A DNA stretch of 64,000 nt from Gynuella sp. (GTDB lineage: Bacteria; Pseudomonadota; Gammaproteobacteria; Pseudomonadales; Natronospirillaceae), in NCBI GenBank assembly GCA_028282465.1, contig JANQHX010000016.1, forward strand, positions 23,891 to 87,890, in the 5' to 3' direction. The notes under the pieces were generated by a model that was not told the DNA's origin, did no database searches, and saw only the letters and a list, made by a program, of their open reading frames with translations. The position numbers were made by a program, and so were the translations under genes. This document shows, piece by piece, positions 1 through 7,508 of this stretch (positions within the stretch are counted from its first letter, which is position 1; each line of letters opens with the position of its first letter).

Positions 1-1
1 A

Positions 2-553
2 CTTAGGCATTACACTACAGAAACAAATTTATTAAATTTCATCAGAGACAACACTCCTGGTGCTGAATCGGTTGAACCTGTAAAACTTTACCCTAAAACC
101 ATTGATGATATGTTGGTGGCATCTTTCGTAGAACACGACCAAGAGTTATTTCGTTTTATGTCTGAAGTGCCACATGCAAATAATCAAGCAGTACTAAAAA
201 GCTTTAATTGGACTCACTGGCAAGAGATGGATAAAAGCATTGCAGATCAACCAAAAAAATGGAGCCAGGTGTTAGATTTTGAAACTTCCCATGCGCTATT
301 TATGTGTTTATTTTGTTTGTTGCTCACGGCAGAAGAATACAGAGACGCAATTAATGGGTTCAACTTGGATCACTCAATTGCTAAACGCATAGGAGATCTA
401 GTGGGTGACCCAACATTACCCGAGCTTGCTTATAATAAATTTCCGCTATACTTGGTTGGGCCTTGGAATCTCAGTCAAAGATTTTTGATGCATGGATTTT
501 TCACTGAATATGTACATGAATACTTGGATCGAATCAGGCAAGAACAAATCTAA
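2..553 (+). CDS. Hypothetical protein, 5' end outside window
   Basis: The frame is open from the first bases of the window, so this is the C-terminal part (about 183 residues) of a longer gene. The first in-window ATG, at 110, lies inside the coding frame and is probably not the true start. The visible protein is soluble-looking, rich in acidic and aromatic residues, with one hydrophobic stretch around the FMCLFCLLLT segment. I recognise no catalytic motif or family; it could be the C-terminal ligand domain of a regulator or a stand-alone alpha-helical protein. It ends 4 bases before the end of the convergent CbiM-like gene, so the two are tail to tail. Reading-frame support is good but function is unknown. 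Confidence 0.6.
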   Translation, partial: LRHYTTETNLLNFIRDNTPGAESVEPVKLYPKTIDDMLVASFVEHDQELFRFMSEVPHANNQAVLKSFNWTHWQEMDKSIADQPKKWSQVLDFETSHALFMCLFCLLLTAEEYRDAINGFNLDHSIAKRIGDLVGDPTLPELAYNKFPLYLVGPWNLSQRFLMHGFFTEYVHEYLDRIRQEQI

Positions 554-557
554 TTCG

Positions 558-1220
558 CTAATTTAAATGCCGCTCCTCATCATATAAAGCAACCCATTCC
601 GGTTTAAATACGATGAGCCCAGCGACAAACATGCCATTCAATGTGGCTTCCGGCAACGCAATTAACGGCACAAAAATCCAGAACTGTTCAATCACAGTAT
701 CCAATTCATATACGCCAGCAACTGTAAAAACCATAGTCATTAACAAACCTGATGCGAGAACAGAAACAATGGCTCCCAGAAAGGCGACAAAAAAAATAAA
801 AGCAAAGGGGTTAAACAGGTCTAATCGGCGCTGGAGCTTCCATAAACCATAGGTACATAAAATGGGAACAACGCCAGAAATCCAACCGTTCAAACCAATA
901 CCCTGCCAAGCTTCAGTACCTATCCAAACCATGCCGATTAAAGATAAAAAAACCGCACTTATGGCTAATTGCCATCCAAAAACAAGATGTAAAGCAGTCA
1001 CCATAAAAAAATGAATGCCGAGCCCTTCATGAACACCAGCGCGGATAGACCAAATACAAACTAACAACACCAAAGCGAAGCCAAATCTATGTTGTAGACC
1101 AGCATTTGATGACAGATTTTGCCAGTCCATAAACCGCCATGCTGCAATTAACACCATCAAAAAAAGCAGGTTAAAGCCGTTAAACCACAGTGGCGAAAAT
1201 AGCTCGGATGAAATATTCAA
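558..1220 (-). CDS. Energy-coupling factor transporter permease (CbiM-like)
   Basis: A 220-residue integral membrane protein with six to seven hydrophobic segments, matching the short proteobacterial branch of the CbiM family (metal or vitamin ECF transporter S-component/permease). Recognisable family features are an early acidic/His segment (HEGLGIHFF), a mid-protein LHLVFGWQLA helix and a C-terminal PEATLNGM motif followed by the FKPEWV..YDEERHL tail typical of these proteins. In canonical CbiM the N-terminal His binds Co or Ni; here the protein starts differently, so the substrate is uncertain. No ATPase (CbiO) or CbiQ partner is adjacent, which is common for this branch. No cobalamin riboswitch was found upstream. 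Family assignment is from motif recognition; substrate is not inferred. Confidence 0.72.
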   Translation of the reverse strand: MNISSELFSPLWFNGFNLLFLMVLIAAWRFMDWQNLSSNAGLQHRFGFALVLLVCIWSIRAGVHEGLGIHFFMVTALHLVFGWQLAISAVFLSLIGMVWIGTEAWQGIGLNGWISGVVPILCTYGLWKLQRRLDLFNPFAFIFFVAFLGAIVSVLASGLLMTMVFTVAGVYELDTVIEQFWIFVPLIALPEATLNGMFVAGLIVFKPEWVALYDEERHLN

Positions 1221-1656
1221 TTTTTAATGACACCGACAAAAAGAAAACACTTTAGGATATTCATTCTACGAATATTACTTGTATTAGAAGACATTAATTT
1301 GAGACATTTTTTTGGATTAATTTGGTGAAAAACCAGAACTAAGGCACAAGCATTGACCATAAATACATTTCCTTGTTCGTTCATTTTTCTCATGTATCAG
1401 CTAATTAATCCTTTAATTTTCAACGATCTATCTTTGATTCAAATCAATTGACAACTCTACTGGCACAGGCTTCGCAATTTATTTTTGAGGCAAGTATACC
1501 CTGTTAGTACAAGTTAGCGGGGTCTAAAGATTACCTTGGGAACATTCCGCTGCTGGTAGGATTTATAAAGCTGACGACCGTTACAGCAAGCTTTTAAAAG
1601 CCAACGCAATCATTGGGTGACTCAGGGTTGACTGCCAAACTGGGAGGAGCAAACCA
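1221..1656. promoter_or_regulatory. Divergent intergenic promoter region
   Basis: This 436-base AT-rich gap separates the minus-strand CbiM-like gene from the plus-strand ABC operon. It contains a TTGACA hexamer at 1448-1453 that could be a -35 element, but no convincing -10 at the usual spacing. It also holds the GntR-type half-palindrome at 1499-1514, a GGTCTAAAG box at 1521-1529 that recurs upstream of the GntR gene, and a strong ribosome binding site (GGGAGGAG) just before the ATG at 1657. No gene or RNA element was recognised in it. Confidence 0.5.
1499..1514. promoter_or_regulatory. Candidate GntR/HutC operator upstream of the ABC operon
   Basis: Read on the minus strand this site is ACTTGTACTAACAGGG. 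It matches 14 of 16 positions of the perfect palindrome at 6644-6659 upstream of the GntR gene. One arm (ACAAGT) is perfect and the other is degenerate. It is followed at 1521-1529 by GGTCTAAAG, also present downstream of the 6644 and 6670 sites. The shared motif suggests co-regulation of both transcription units by the GntR protein encoded at 6747; this is inference. Confidence 0.55.
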
Positions 1657-3006
1657 ATGAGAATAATCATTTCAATCGCCATAGCACTGTCCATGATGAC
1701 TGGCATGGCGCAGGCCAAAACCATAAAAATCGCTATTGGCCACCAAAGCATGTGCACAGACACTTACACCGCGGGGATCGTGGTTAAAGAACTTAAACTG
1801 CTAGAAAAATATCTGCCCAGTGATGGCAAATATGCAGACGCCAAATTCGACATCAGCTGGAGCGACTACTCCTCTGGTGGCCCTATCACAAACCAAATGA
1901 TGGCTAATAAACTTAATATTGGCGTGATGGGCGATTATCCATTAATTGTGAATGGCGCTAAATTTCAAGAAACCGATTCACTCCGAACTAAATATGTTGC
2001 AGGCACGGGTTACAACCTGAAAGGCAGCGGTAACGCAATTGTGGTTCCTGTGGGATCTGACATTTACTCCATCGACCAGCTGAAGGGCAAAGATGTTTCT
2101 GTGCCCGTTGGCTCTGCAGCTTGGGGCATGCTGTTAAAAGCCATGCAAGACAACAATATTCCTTCTGGTTCTTACGGCCTTAAAAACCAAAGCCCAGCAG
2201 TAGGTGCCGCAAACATAGCAGCTGGCAAAATTGATGCTCACGCAGATTTTTGTCCTTGGTCTGAAATCATGGAATTCCGGGGCACTGGTCGTAAAATCTT
2301 CGACGGTAGTGAAGCTGGCGTACCTTACCTGCACGGCGTTGTAGTCAGAGAAGATTTTGCTGACGAATATCCAGAGGTGATCATTGCTTTCGTAAAAGCA
2401 ATTTATGAGGCAGGCGAATGGATTCGCAAGGACCCAACCTATGCGGTAGATATGATGGAAAAATGGACTGGCGTAGAAAAAGAAGTGCTGTATATTTACT
2501 TCTCTCAAGGTGGCCACCTAACACTAGAACCTTCAATTAAAACAGCCTGGGTTGATGCATTAAAATTCAACCATGGTGTTTTAGTTAAAGAGAAAGCTAT
2601 TCCGCCTTTAGATTTTGATGAATGGATTACTGAAGAGTATTTAGTAGACGCCTATAAGGAAATGGGTGTTGATTACGAAGCGGACAAAGCCATTATTGTT
2701 GATCCTGCTGTTGCTAATGCTGGGCTACCCAATGAGATCTGGCATGCCCGCGATGGAATCTCTACCTACGAATCTCTGCCTGAATTTTTAAAAGCTGTTT
2801 CTGATTTCAGAGCCACCGGAGCCAAGCTTAATTCAACCTATGTTTACGACCAAGTAACGGGTTTAAAACTGTTCGGCAAAACCGCGTTCTTTGTGAAAGA
2901 CAAAGAAGGCTTTGCAACTTTCCTTCGCAAGCCTGACGCCGATGCTTACGCCGCAAAAAGCGGTGGTACTGTTATCGACTTCGAAACTGCTTTGGCTTCT
3001 TTATAA
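1657..3006 (+). CDS. NrtA/SsuA-type ABC substrate-binding protein with NosL-like C-terminal tail
   Basis: A periplasmic binding protein of the NMT1/NrtA/SsuA/TauA class, which captures small organic or inorganic anions for import. It has a clear Sec signal peptide (residues 1-20, cleavage after AQA), then the two-lobe binding domain (about 22-350) with the characteristic ANKLNIGVMGDYPL and VGSAAWGMLLKAMQ segments. It is longer (449 aa) than typical family members (about 320-350 aa). The extra tail, about residues 385-449, resembles the copper-chaperone NosL fold pattern: a hydrophobic K-T-A-F-F-V strand, then GFATF, a DADAYAAKSGG helix and V-x-DF. The start is fixed by a GGGAGGAG ribosome binding site. 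It is first gene of an operon with permease, ATPase, SCO and cytochrome c. The ligand is unknown, and the NosL resemblance is by eye. Confidence 0.8.
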   Translation: MRIIISIAIALSMMTGMAQAKTIKIAIGHQSMCTDTYTAGIVVKELKLLEKYLPSDGKYADAKFDISWSDYSSGGPITNQMMANKLNIGVMGDYPLIVNGAKFQETDSLRTKYVAGTGYNLKGSGNAIVVPVGSDIYSIDQLKGKDVSVPVGSAAWGMLLKAMQDNNIPSGSYGLKNQSPAVGAANIAAGKIDAHADFCPWSEIMEFRGTGRKIFDGSEAGVPYLHGVVVREDFADEYPEVIIAFVKAIYEAGEWIRKDPTYAVDMMEKWTGVEKEVLYIYFSQGGHLTLEPSIKTAWVDALKFNHGVLVKEKAIPPLDFDEWITEEYLVDAYKEMGVDYEADKAIIVDPAVANAGLPNEIWHARDGISTYESLPEFLKAVSDFRATGAKLNSTYVYDQVTGLKLFGKTAFFVKDKEGFATFLRKPDADAYAAKSGGTVIDFETALASL

Positions 3007-3027
3007 CAAAAAAAGAACACCATCTGT

Positions 3028-3050
3028 TGCAGCTCGGTTTTCGAGCTGCA
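3028..3050 (+). other. Intercistronic hairpin between binding protein and permease
   Basis: A perfect 9-base-pair inverted repeat (TGCAGCTCG / CGAGCTGCA) with a GTTTT loop lies 22 bases after the stop codon of the binding-protein gene. No T-run follows, so it is not a full terminator. Such hairpins commonly protect the upstream mRNA from 3' decay and raise the level of binding protein over membrane subunits. It also argues against translation of the permease starting within the stem at 3027. Confidence 0.6.
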
Positions 3051-3092
3051 CGTTCAAGCAAGTTCATAAACACGTCAGGAACAGCGGAAAAA

Positions 3093-3956
3093 ATGACTCA
3101 AGCAACAGTTAATTCCAAGGAAGAGCTCAGCCAAACTGAAAACAAGAGCAGCCAGATTAGATTAGTGATGGTTACTTGGTTAAGAAACAACATTCTTCAG
3201 TTGTCAGTTGGTTTTTTGGCTTTGACATCTGGACTCATAGCCTGGCACCTGCTTACCCTTTTTAATTTTAATTTCTTTATTAATTTTGAGAATGTTCCCT
3301 CACCCATCAAAGTATTCTCGGCATTTTTTACTCACCTAGGGGACAGTGAGTTCTATATTCACATCATCGTTAGCATAAAACGAATTCTCATTGCTTACTG
3401 CTTTGCAGTGGTTTTAGGTGTTTTAATTGGCGTTGCTACTGGCCGCTCAAAAATTGTAAGAGCCGCAGTTCTGCCCTACATAGAAATCATTAGACCTATT
3501 CCAGCAGTAGCGTGGATTCCCATGGCTATTTTAATGTGGCCAACGGAAGAATCTTCCATTATTTACATCACTTTTTTAGGCGCTCTATTTCCAATTATTT
3601 TGAATACGGTACATGGTGTTGAGCAAACGCCTTCAGTGTTAATAAGAGCAGCTCAATCACTAGGCGCGAATTCATTGCAAATATTCTGGCATGTGATTTT
3701 ACCAGCAGCGCTACCCAGCATTACTGCTGGACTAGCCATTGGCATGGGCATTAGCTGGTTCTCATTACTTGCAGGTGAAATTATTTCTGGTCAATACGGA
3801 ATTGGTTATTTCACTTGGAATGCTTACTCACTCATTAACTATCCAGACATAGTCGTGGGTATGTTAATCATAGGGGGCTTGGGTACCCTTTCTACTTTTT
3901 TAGTGAGAAAACTTATGCAGCCAGCTCTTCGTTGGCAAAAAAGAGTAAGGGCCTAA
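3093..3956 (+). CDS. ABC transporter permease (SsuC/NrtB/TauC family)
   Basis: Inner-membrane subunit of the importer. It has about six transmembrane segments between residues 35 and 280 and a BPD-type permease domain. The EAA-like coupling loop reads RAAQSLGANSLQIFWHVILPAALP-like in the usual position; it contacts the ATPase. I chose the ATG at 3093: a TTG at 3027 in the same frame would add 22 residues but lies in the stem of the intercistronic hairpin and lacks a ribosome binding site. The protein then has 287 residues, typical of the family. One base separates its stop from the next gene. It should form a homodimer with the ATPase encoded at 4593. Confidence 0.85.
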   Translation: MTQATVNSKEELSQTENKSSQIRLVMVTWLRNNILQLSVGFLALTSGLIAWHLLTLFNFNFFINFENVPSPIKVFSAFFTHLGDSEFYIHIIVSIKRILIAYCFAVVLGVLIGVATGRSKIVRAAVLPYIEIIRPIPAVAWIPMAILMWPTEESSIIYITFLGALFPIILNTVHGVEQTPSVLIRAAQSLGANSLQIFWHVILPAALPSITAGLAIGMGISWFSLLAGEIISGQYGIGYFTWNAYSLINYPDIVVGMLIIGGLGTLSTFLVRKLMQPALRWQKRVRA

Positions 3957-3957
3957 A

Positions 3958-4596
3958 ATGTTCAGGCTGTTCCTAAAAGAAAAGCTTTACTGGACTTTGC
4001 TCGTCACTTTCGCCGTAACAGTCGTTTACTACATCGTGCTTTTAGCAACTGCCATGATCAGATTTCAAGACATTCCCAACTATGTGAACTTTTATAGTTG
4101 GCTTGATAATGTCATTGTTATTTTTCAATCAACACCATCCTTTACAGACGCAATAGGAATTGTCAGTGAAGAATGGTGGTTTGAAATAGGCTTCATGAAT
4201 TATGACTTTGGAATGGGCATCTCCGAATGGAGTCTCTACTTAGTTCCCTTTGGATATTTAAAGCTTTTTATAGCCATTTGGCTTTTCATTATTAATTTAT
4301 CTTGGCTGAGATATCAGAAGAAGAATTGCCGGATAAAGCCTTCAAGAAAAGTCCAAACGACCAGCTCGATTGGCGCTGCACTTATTGCCGCAAGCTCCAT
4401 TTCACTTTCTTGGGTAGTTTGTTGCTCCACACCTAGCTGGATAGTTGGACTGGCGATTCTTGGCCTGGGTGTATCCACTTCACTGTGGCTCGAACCACTA
4501 GGCATTTACCTAACTGGTTTTGGATTTCTATTTTTAGTGTTAGCTCTGTTAGCGCCAATCATTTCTAACAGAAAGACTCAGGAGAATCTTCTATGA
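3958..4596 (+). CDS. Unknown five-helix membrane protein with Cys-Cys motif
   Basis: A 212-residue hydrophobic protein with about five predicted membrane segments (roughly residues 11-31, 95-115, 135-150, 160-180, 185-205). A conserved-looking LSWVVCCSTPSW stretch puts two adjacent cysteines near the fourth segment, and a charged loop (KKNCRIKPSRK) lies before it. I do not recognise the family. It is inserted between permease and ATPase genes and overlaps the ATPase start by the ATGA tetranucleotide, so it is translationally coupled and probably works with the transporter or with the SCO/cytochrome genes that follow. It could be an accessory transporter subunit or a copper or thiol-handling membrane protein. 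Gene reality is well supported by tight spacing, but function is open. Confidence 0.7.
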   Translation: MFRLFLKEKLYWTLLVTFAVTVVYYIVLLATAMIRFQDIPNYVNFYSWLDNVIVIFQSTPSFTDAIGIVSEEWWFEIGFMNYDFGMGISEWSLYLVPFGYLKLFIAIWLFIINLSWLRYQKKNCRIKPSRKVQTTSSIGAALIAASSISLSWVVCCSTPSWIVGLAILGLGVSTSLWLEPLGIYLTGFGFLFLVLALLAPIISNRKTQENLL

Positions 4597-5444
4597 CTGT
4601 TGCTGCTACAGCTGTCGTTAAAATGCCCAAGAAACAACAAACAGGAAAGAAAATTGATAAAGGGCAAGTGTCTATTAACTCAGTAGAGATTTCTTTCGGC
4701 AAAGGATCGGACTACAACCTTGCTGTACAAGAAACTAACCTAGAAATAAAACCAGGGGAATTCGTTTGCATACTTGGTCCATCAGGATGCGGCAAGTCAA
4801 CTTTGCTGAATTCTGTAGCCGGATATATCAGCCCAACCAAGGGTCAGGTTTTGGTAGACGGCTCAGAGGTTAAAGGTCCCTCTCCAGATCGCGGAATGGT
4901 GTTTCAGCAGTACTCTTTATTCCCATGGAAAACCGTCAAAGACAATATTGCTTTCGGGCCCAAAATAGCAGGACTAAGTGATAGTGAGTGCAGCTCTATC
5001 ACCAATACTTTTTTGAGCATGATTGGTCTTTCCAATATAGCCAATAAATACCCAGCTGAGCTCTCGGGTGGCATGCAGCAAAGGGTAGGCATTGCACGAG
5101 CCTTGGCTAATTACCCCAGTGTTTTATTGATGGATGAACCCTTTGGCGCATTGGACGCGCAAACCCGATTGATGATGCAAGAAAACCTTCTAAAAATTTG
5201 GTCGGAATTTGGTATTACGGTTCTGTTTGTAACACATGATGTGGATGAAGCGATCTTTCTTGCAGACCGAGTGTTAGTAATGAGTGCTAGCCCTGGTGCC
5301 ATCATTAAAGATTTGAAAGTAGATCTACCTAGACCTCGTGACCCAGATTTAGCCACCGACGATAATTTCGTTGCACTTAAAAAACAATGTCTTTCATTAA
5401 TTAGAAGTGAAAGCATGAAAGCTTTTGAAGAACATAATCATTAG
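4593..5444 (+). CDS. ABC transporter ATP-binding protein (SsuB/NrtD/TauB family)
   Basis: Cytoplasmic ATPase of the importer. Walker A is GPSGCGKST (about residues 62-70), the Q-loop is in MVFQQYSLFPWK, the ABC signature is LSGGMQQR, Walker B is LLMDEPFGALD and the H-loop is VTHDVDEA. These are all intact, so it should hydrolyse ATP. The 283-residue length is slightly longer than family average because of an N-terminal extension rich in Lys and Gln. Its ATG overlaps the stop of the preceding membrane-protein gene (ATGA), and the SCO gene follows after 6 bases. This class serves nitrate, sulfonate, taurine, cyanate or HMP-type ligands; sequence alone does not say which. Confidence 0.9.
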   Translation: MTVAATAVVKMPKKQQTGKKIDKGQVSINSVEISFGKGSDYNLAVQETNLEIKPGEFVCILGPSGCGKSTLLNSVAGYISPTKGQVLVDGSEVKGPSPDRGMVFQQYSLFPWKTVKDNIAFGPKIAGLSDSECSSITNTFLSMIGLSNIANKYPAELSGGMQQRVGIARALANYPSVLLMDEPFGALDAQTRLMMQENLLKIWSEFGITVLFVTHDVDEAIFLADRVLVMSASPGAIIKDLKVDLPRPRDPDLATDDNFVALKKQCLSLIRSESMKAFEEHNH

Positions 5445-5450
5445 GAGACA

Positions 5451-6047
5451 ATGATGAAACCTTTATACAAAATTATATTGGCCGTTGTAATTCTAATTTC
5501 TTCCTTTGCCAAAGCAGACACAGTTAATGGCGTAGTATTAGATAAGCCAGAATCTTTACCAGAGTTTAAATTAAGCGATCAGTTTGGAAATCATTTTGTA
5601 AAAGACAATCTCAATGGCAAATGGTCGATGATATTTGTGGGCTTTACCAGCTGCCCTGATGTTTGCCCTTTTACCCTGGCTAACCTTGAGGCAGTGCGTG
5701 CGGAGCTTACCTTCAAAGTCAGCCCAACAAAAATCCCCAATATTGTTTTTCTCGCAGTTGATCCAGACAGAGATAAGTCCGTTCTTAAAGACTACCTTTC
5801 CTGGTTTCACCCAGAATATATAGGCATCACTGGTCAACGAGAGGAAATTGATACTCTGGTGAAAGGTCTTGATGCTTTCTACAGATTTGAGAAACCAAAA
5901 ATACCTGGAGGGCATTATCAAGTTTCACATAGTGCCGCAGTAGCTATTGTCAATCCTGATGCCCAAATAGTCGCAAAAATCAGCCCGCCTTTTAAGCCTG
6001 AACAAACAGCGGATTTTCTTTATCAGGTTTTGAGAAATCGGATATAA
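5451..6047 (+). CDS. SCO1/SenC family copper chaperone or thiol reductase
   Basis: A 198-residue exported protein of the SCO1/SenC/PrrC family, thioredoxin-fold proteins that deliver copper to the CuA site of cytochrome oxidases or reduce periplasmic thiols. A signal peptide or anchor spans residues 1-22 (ending FAKA). The metal-binding CPDVC motif is at about residues 66-70 and the conserved distal His lies in the GHYQVSHSAAV segment. All three copper ligands are therefore present. Two tandem ATGs (5451, 5454) follow TAGGAGA; the second is better spaced. It lies inside the ABC operon and just upstream of a cytochrome c, which suggests a redox or copper role in the pathway rather than housekeeping oxidase assembly. 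Confidence 0.88.
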   Translation: MMKPLYKIILAVVILISSFAKADTVNGVVLDKPESLPEFKLSDQFGNHFVKDNLNGKWSMIFVGFTSCPDVCPFTLANLEAVRAELTFKVSPTKIPNIVFLAVDPDRDKSVLKDYLSWFHPEYIGITGQREEIDTLVKGLDAFYRFEKPKIPGGHYQVSHSAAVAIVNPDAQIVAKISPPFKPEQTADFLYQVLRNRI

Positions 6048-6050
6048 GTT

Positions 6051-6632
6051 ATGAAAGTTTTTCTGCTTGTTGCCATATCAATTTTACTTTCGTGCTCTAT
6101 TAAAGCAGACATGATCGATAAAACCGGTATGCAGCCCTGGGAAATTTGTGCATTGTGCCATGGCCTTACCGGCAACAGTGCAACCGCACGCTTTCCAAAA
6201 CTGGCAGGACAAAAGCCTCAGTATATTAAGAATCAGATTAACGCATTTTTAACAGGCACTCGTACGAATGACGGCGGACAGATGTCCAGTATAGTTACTG
6301 AGGTTAATGAGTCAGAAATAGAGCTTATTGCAGATTATTTCTCCCAACAATTAATTGAATCAGATACGCCCAATTCTGAAGCACAAGAGACACAAAATAG
6401 GCCACCTGCGTTAGTCTCTAACTGTTTAAATTGTCATAACACAAAAGAGGACGATGCCATTCCCCATCTTTCTAGCCAGCACAAAGGTTACTTAGAAAAA
6501 CAATTAACAGATTTTAAAGAGGGTAACCGCACTAATCCTATTATGACCGGCATTGCCCAATCACTGAGTGCCAACGACATAGAAGAAATAGCTGAATACT
6601 TCAGCAAAGTAACTAGAAAAACATACGAATAA
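6051..6632 (+). CDS. Di-haem cytochrome c (c4-like)
   Basis: A 193-residue exported cytochrome with a signal peptide ending about residue 19 and two CxxCH haem-attachment sites, CALCH (about residue 35) and CLNCH (about residue 125). These define two similar class I domains, as in cytochromes c4. Each domain has a downstream Met-containing loop (GGQMSSI; NPIMTGI) fit to be the sixth haem ligand. Such proteins shuttle electrons between periplasmic or membrane donors and terminal oxidases. It starts 3 bases after the SCO stop and is the last gene of the first unit, so it probably drains electrons from the neighbouring flavin/Fe-S chemistry. That link is inference. Confidence 0.87.
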   Translation: MKVFLLVAISILLSCSIKADMIDKTGMQPWEICALCHGLTGNSATARFPKLAGQKPQYIKNQINAFLTGTRTNDGGQMSSIVTEVNESEIELIADYFSQQLIESDTPNSEAQETQNRPPALVSNCLNCHNTKEDDAIPHLSSQHKGYLEKQLTDFKEGNRTNPIMTGIAQSLSANDIEEIAEYFSKVTRKTYE

Positions 6633-6643
6633 GCAAGTCAATC

Positions 6644-6685
6644 ACTTGTACTAACAAGTATGGCCCGCGACTTGATATAACAAGG
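6644..6685. promoter_or_regulatory. Tandem GntR/HutC-type operators before the regulator gene
   Basis: Positions 6644-6659 form a perfect 16-base palindrome, ACTTGT-ACTA-ACAAGT. A second, degenerate copy at 6670-6685 reads ACTTGA-TATA-ACAAGG (4 of 6 arm positions paired). A GAGGTCTAAAGG box follows at 6692-6703. The arm and spacer size fit HutC-type GntR operators. The position, 60-100 bases upstream of the regulator ATG at 6747, suggests autoregulation and control of the flavoprotein operon. Confidence 0.65.
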
Positions 6686-6746
6686 TATAACGAGGTCTAA
6701 AGGCCCATTTAAGTGCTCACAGGATCTGAGCAAGAGAGAGGACAAC

Positions 6747-7508
6747 ATGAGAATTTATAGTGAAGAAATTGGTACTTCACCGCTACCACTGTATGTTCAA
6801 ATCAAAGAAATTCTTAAGAAGCTCATTCTAAATGGTTCTTACGGGCCCCATGAAAAACTGCCGTCAGAAAATGAGCTGATGAAACGATTTGGCGTTAGCA
6901 GAATTACTGTTCGTCAAGCTCTTAGGGACTTACATGCAGAAGGCTTAGTATTTAGCAGCCAGGGCAAAGGTACCTTTGTTAGCAAGCCCAAAGCCGTGCA
7001 AGACGTTTTAAAGCTAGAAGGCTTTGGTGAAGCCATGCACTCTAAAGGCTACGATACTTCTGCGACGGTTTTAGATATAAACGATCGCTGCCGACCACCA
7101 AAAGCCGTAAAAGAAGCATTTTCTTTAGAAGGTAATGAGCCCGTATTAGAAATAAAACGAATTCGATATTTAAATCATAAACCCGTTTCTTATGACATTT
7201 CTTATTTCCCAGAAGCCTTGGGATATCGACTAAAGAAACTCGATTTAACCCAGGATATTTTTCCAACCATTGAAAACCAGCTTGGTATACCACTGGGTCG
7301 TGCAGACTATCGCTTAGAAGCGCAACTTGCGGACAGTTCAGTAGCAAAGCTTCTGGAAATAAAAAGTGGTAGCCCAATCATGTGGGTGGAACGACTCACA
7401 CATGATCAATCCGGCAACCCAGTAGATTTTGAATATCTGCACTTTGTGGGTGATGCCTACCAATTCCATTTTAATGTTGAAAGACAACACAACGAGGTGT
7501 CGCTATGA
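6747..7508 (+). CDS. GntR family regulator, HutC subfamily (UTRA domain)
   Basis: A 253-residue one-component regulator. The N-terminal winged helix-turn-helix (about residues 10-78) contains the classic GntR sequence PLYVQIKEILKKLI followed by KLPSENELMKRFGVSRITVRQAL. The C-terminal UTRA ligand-binding domain (about 95-245) places it in the HutC/FarR group, whose effectors are small metabolites of the controlled pathway. The start is supported by a GAGAGAGGAC ribosome binding site. It overlaps the flavoprotein gene by 4 bases, so regulator and enzyme are cotranscribed. Palindromes of the expected kind lie upstream and also upstream of the ABC operon. It probably represses both units in the absence of inducer, with the ligand likely the imported substrate or a product of it. 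Confidence 0.92.
   Translation: MRIYSEEIGTSPLPLYVQIKEILKKLILNGSYGPHEKLPSENELMKRFGVSRITVRQALRDLHAEGLVFSSQGKGTFVSKPKAVQDVLKLEGFGEAMHSKGYDTSATVLDINDRCRPPKAVKEAFSLEGNEPVLEIKRIRYLNHKPVSYDISYFPEALGYRLKKLDLTQDIFPTIENQLGIPLGRADYRLEAQLADSSVAKLLEIKSGSPIMWVERLTHDQSGNPVDFEYLHFVGDAYQFHFNVERQHNEVSL

Noticed and set aside
613..852. Plus-strand open frame of 79 codons
   Set aside because: It lies wholly antisense to the CbiM-like gene and has no ribosome binding site or recognisable product.
1221..1420. Cobalamin riboswitch upstream of the CbiM-like gene
   Set aside because: No B12-box or conserved core sequence found on the minus strand.
3027..3092. TTG start for the permease, adding 22 residues
   Set aside because: The TTG is at the edge of a perfect hairpin stem, has no ribosome binding site, and the added residues (LGFRAARSSKF) do not look like part of the family; ATG 3093 fits better.
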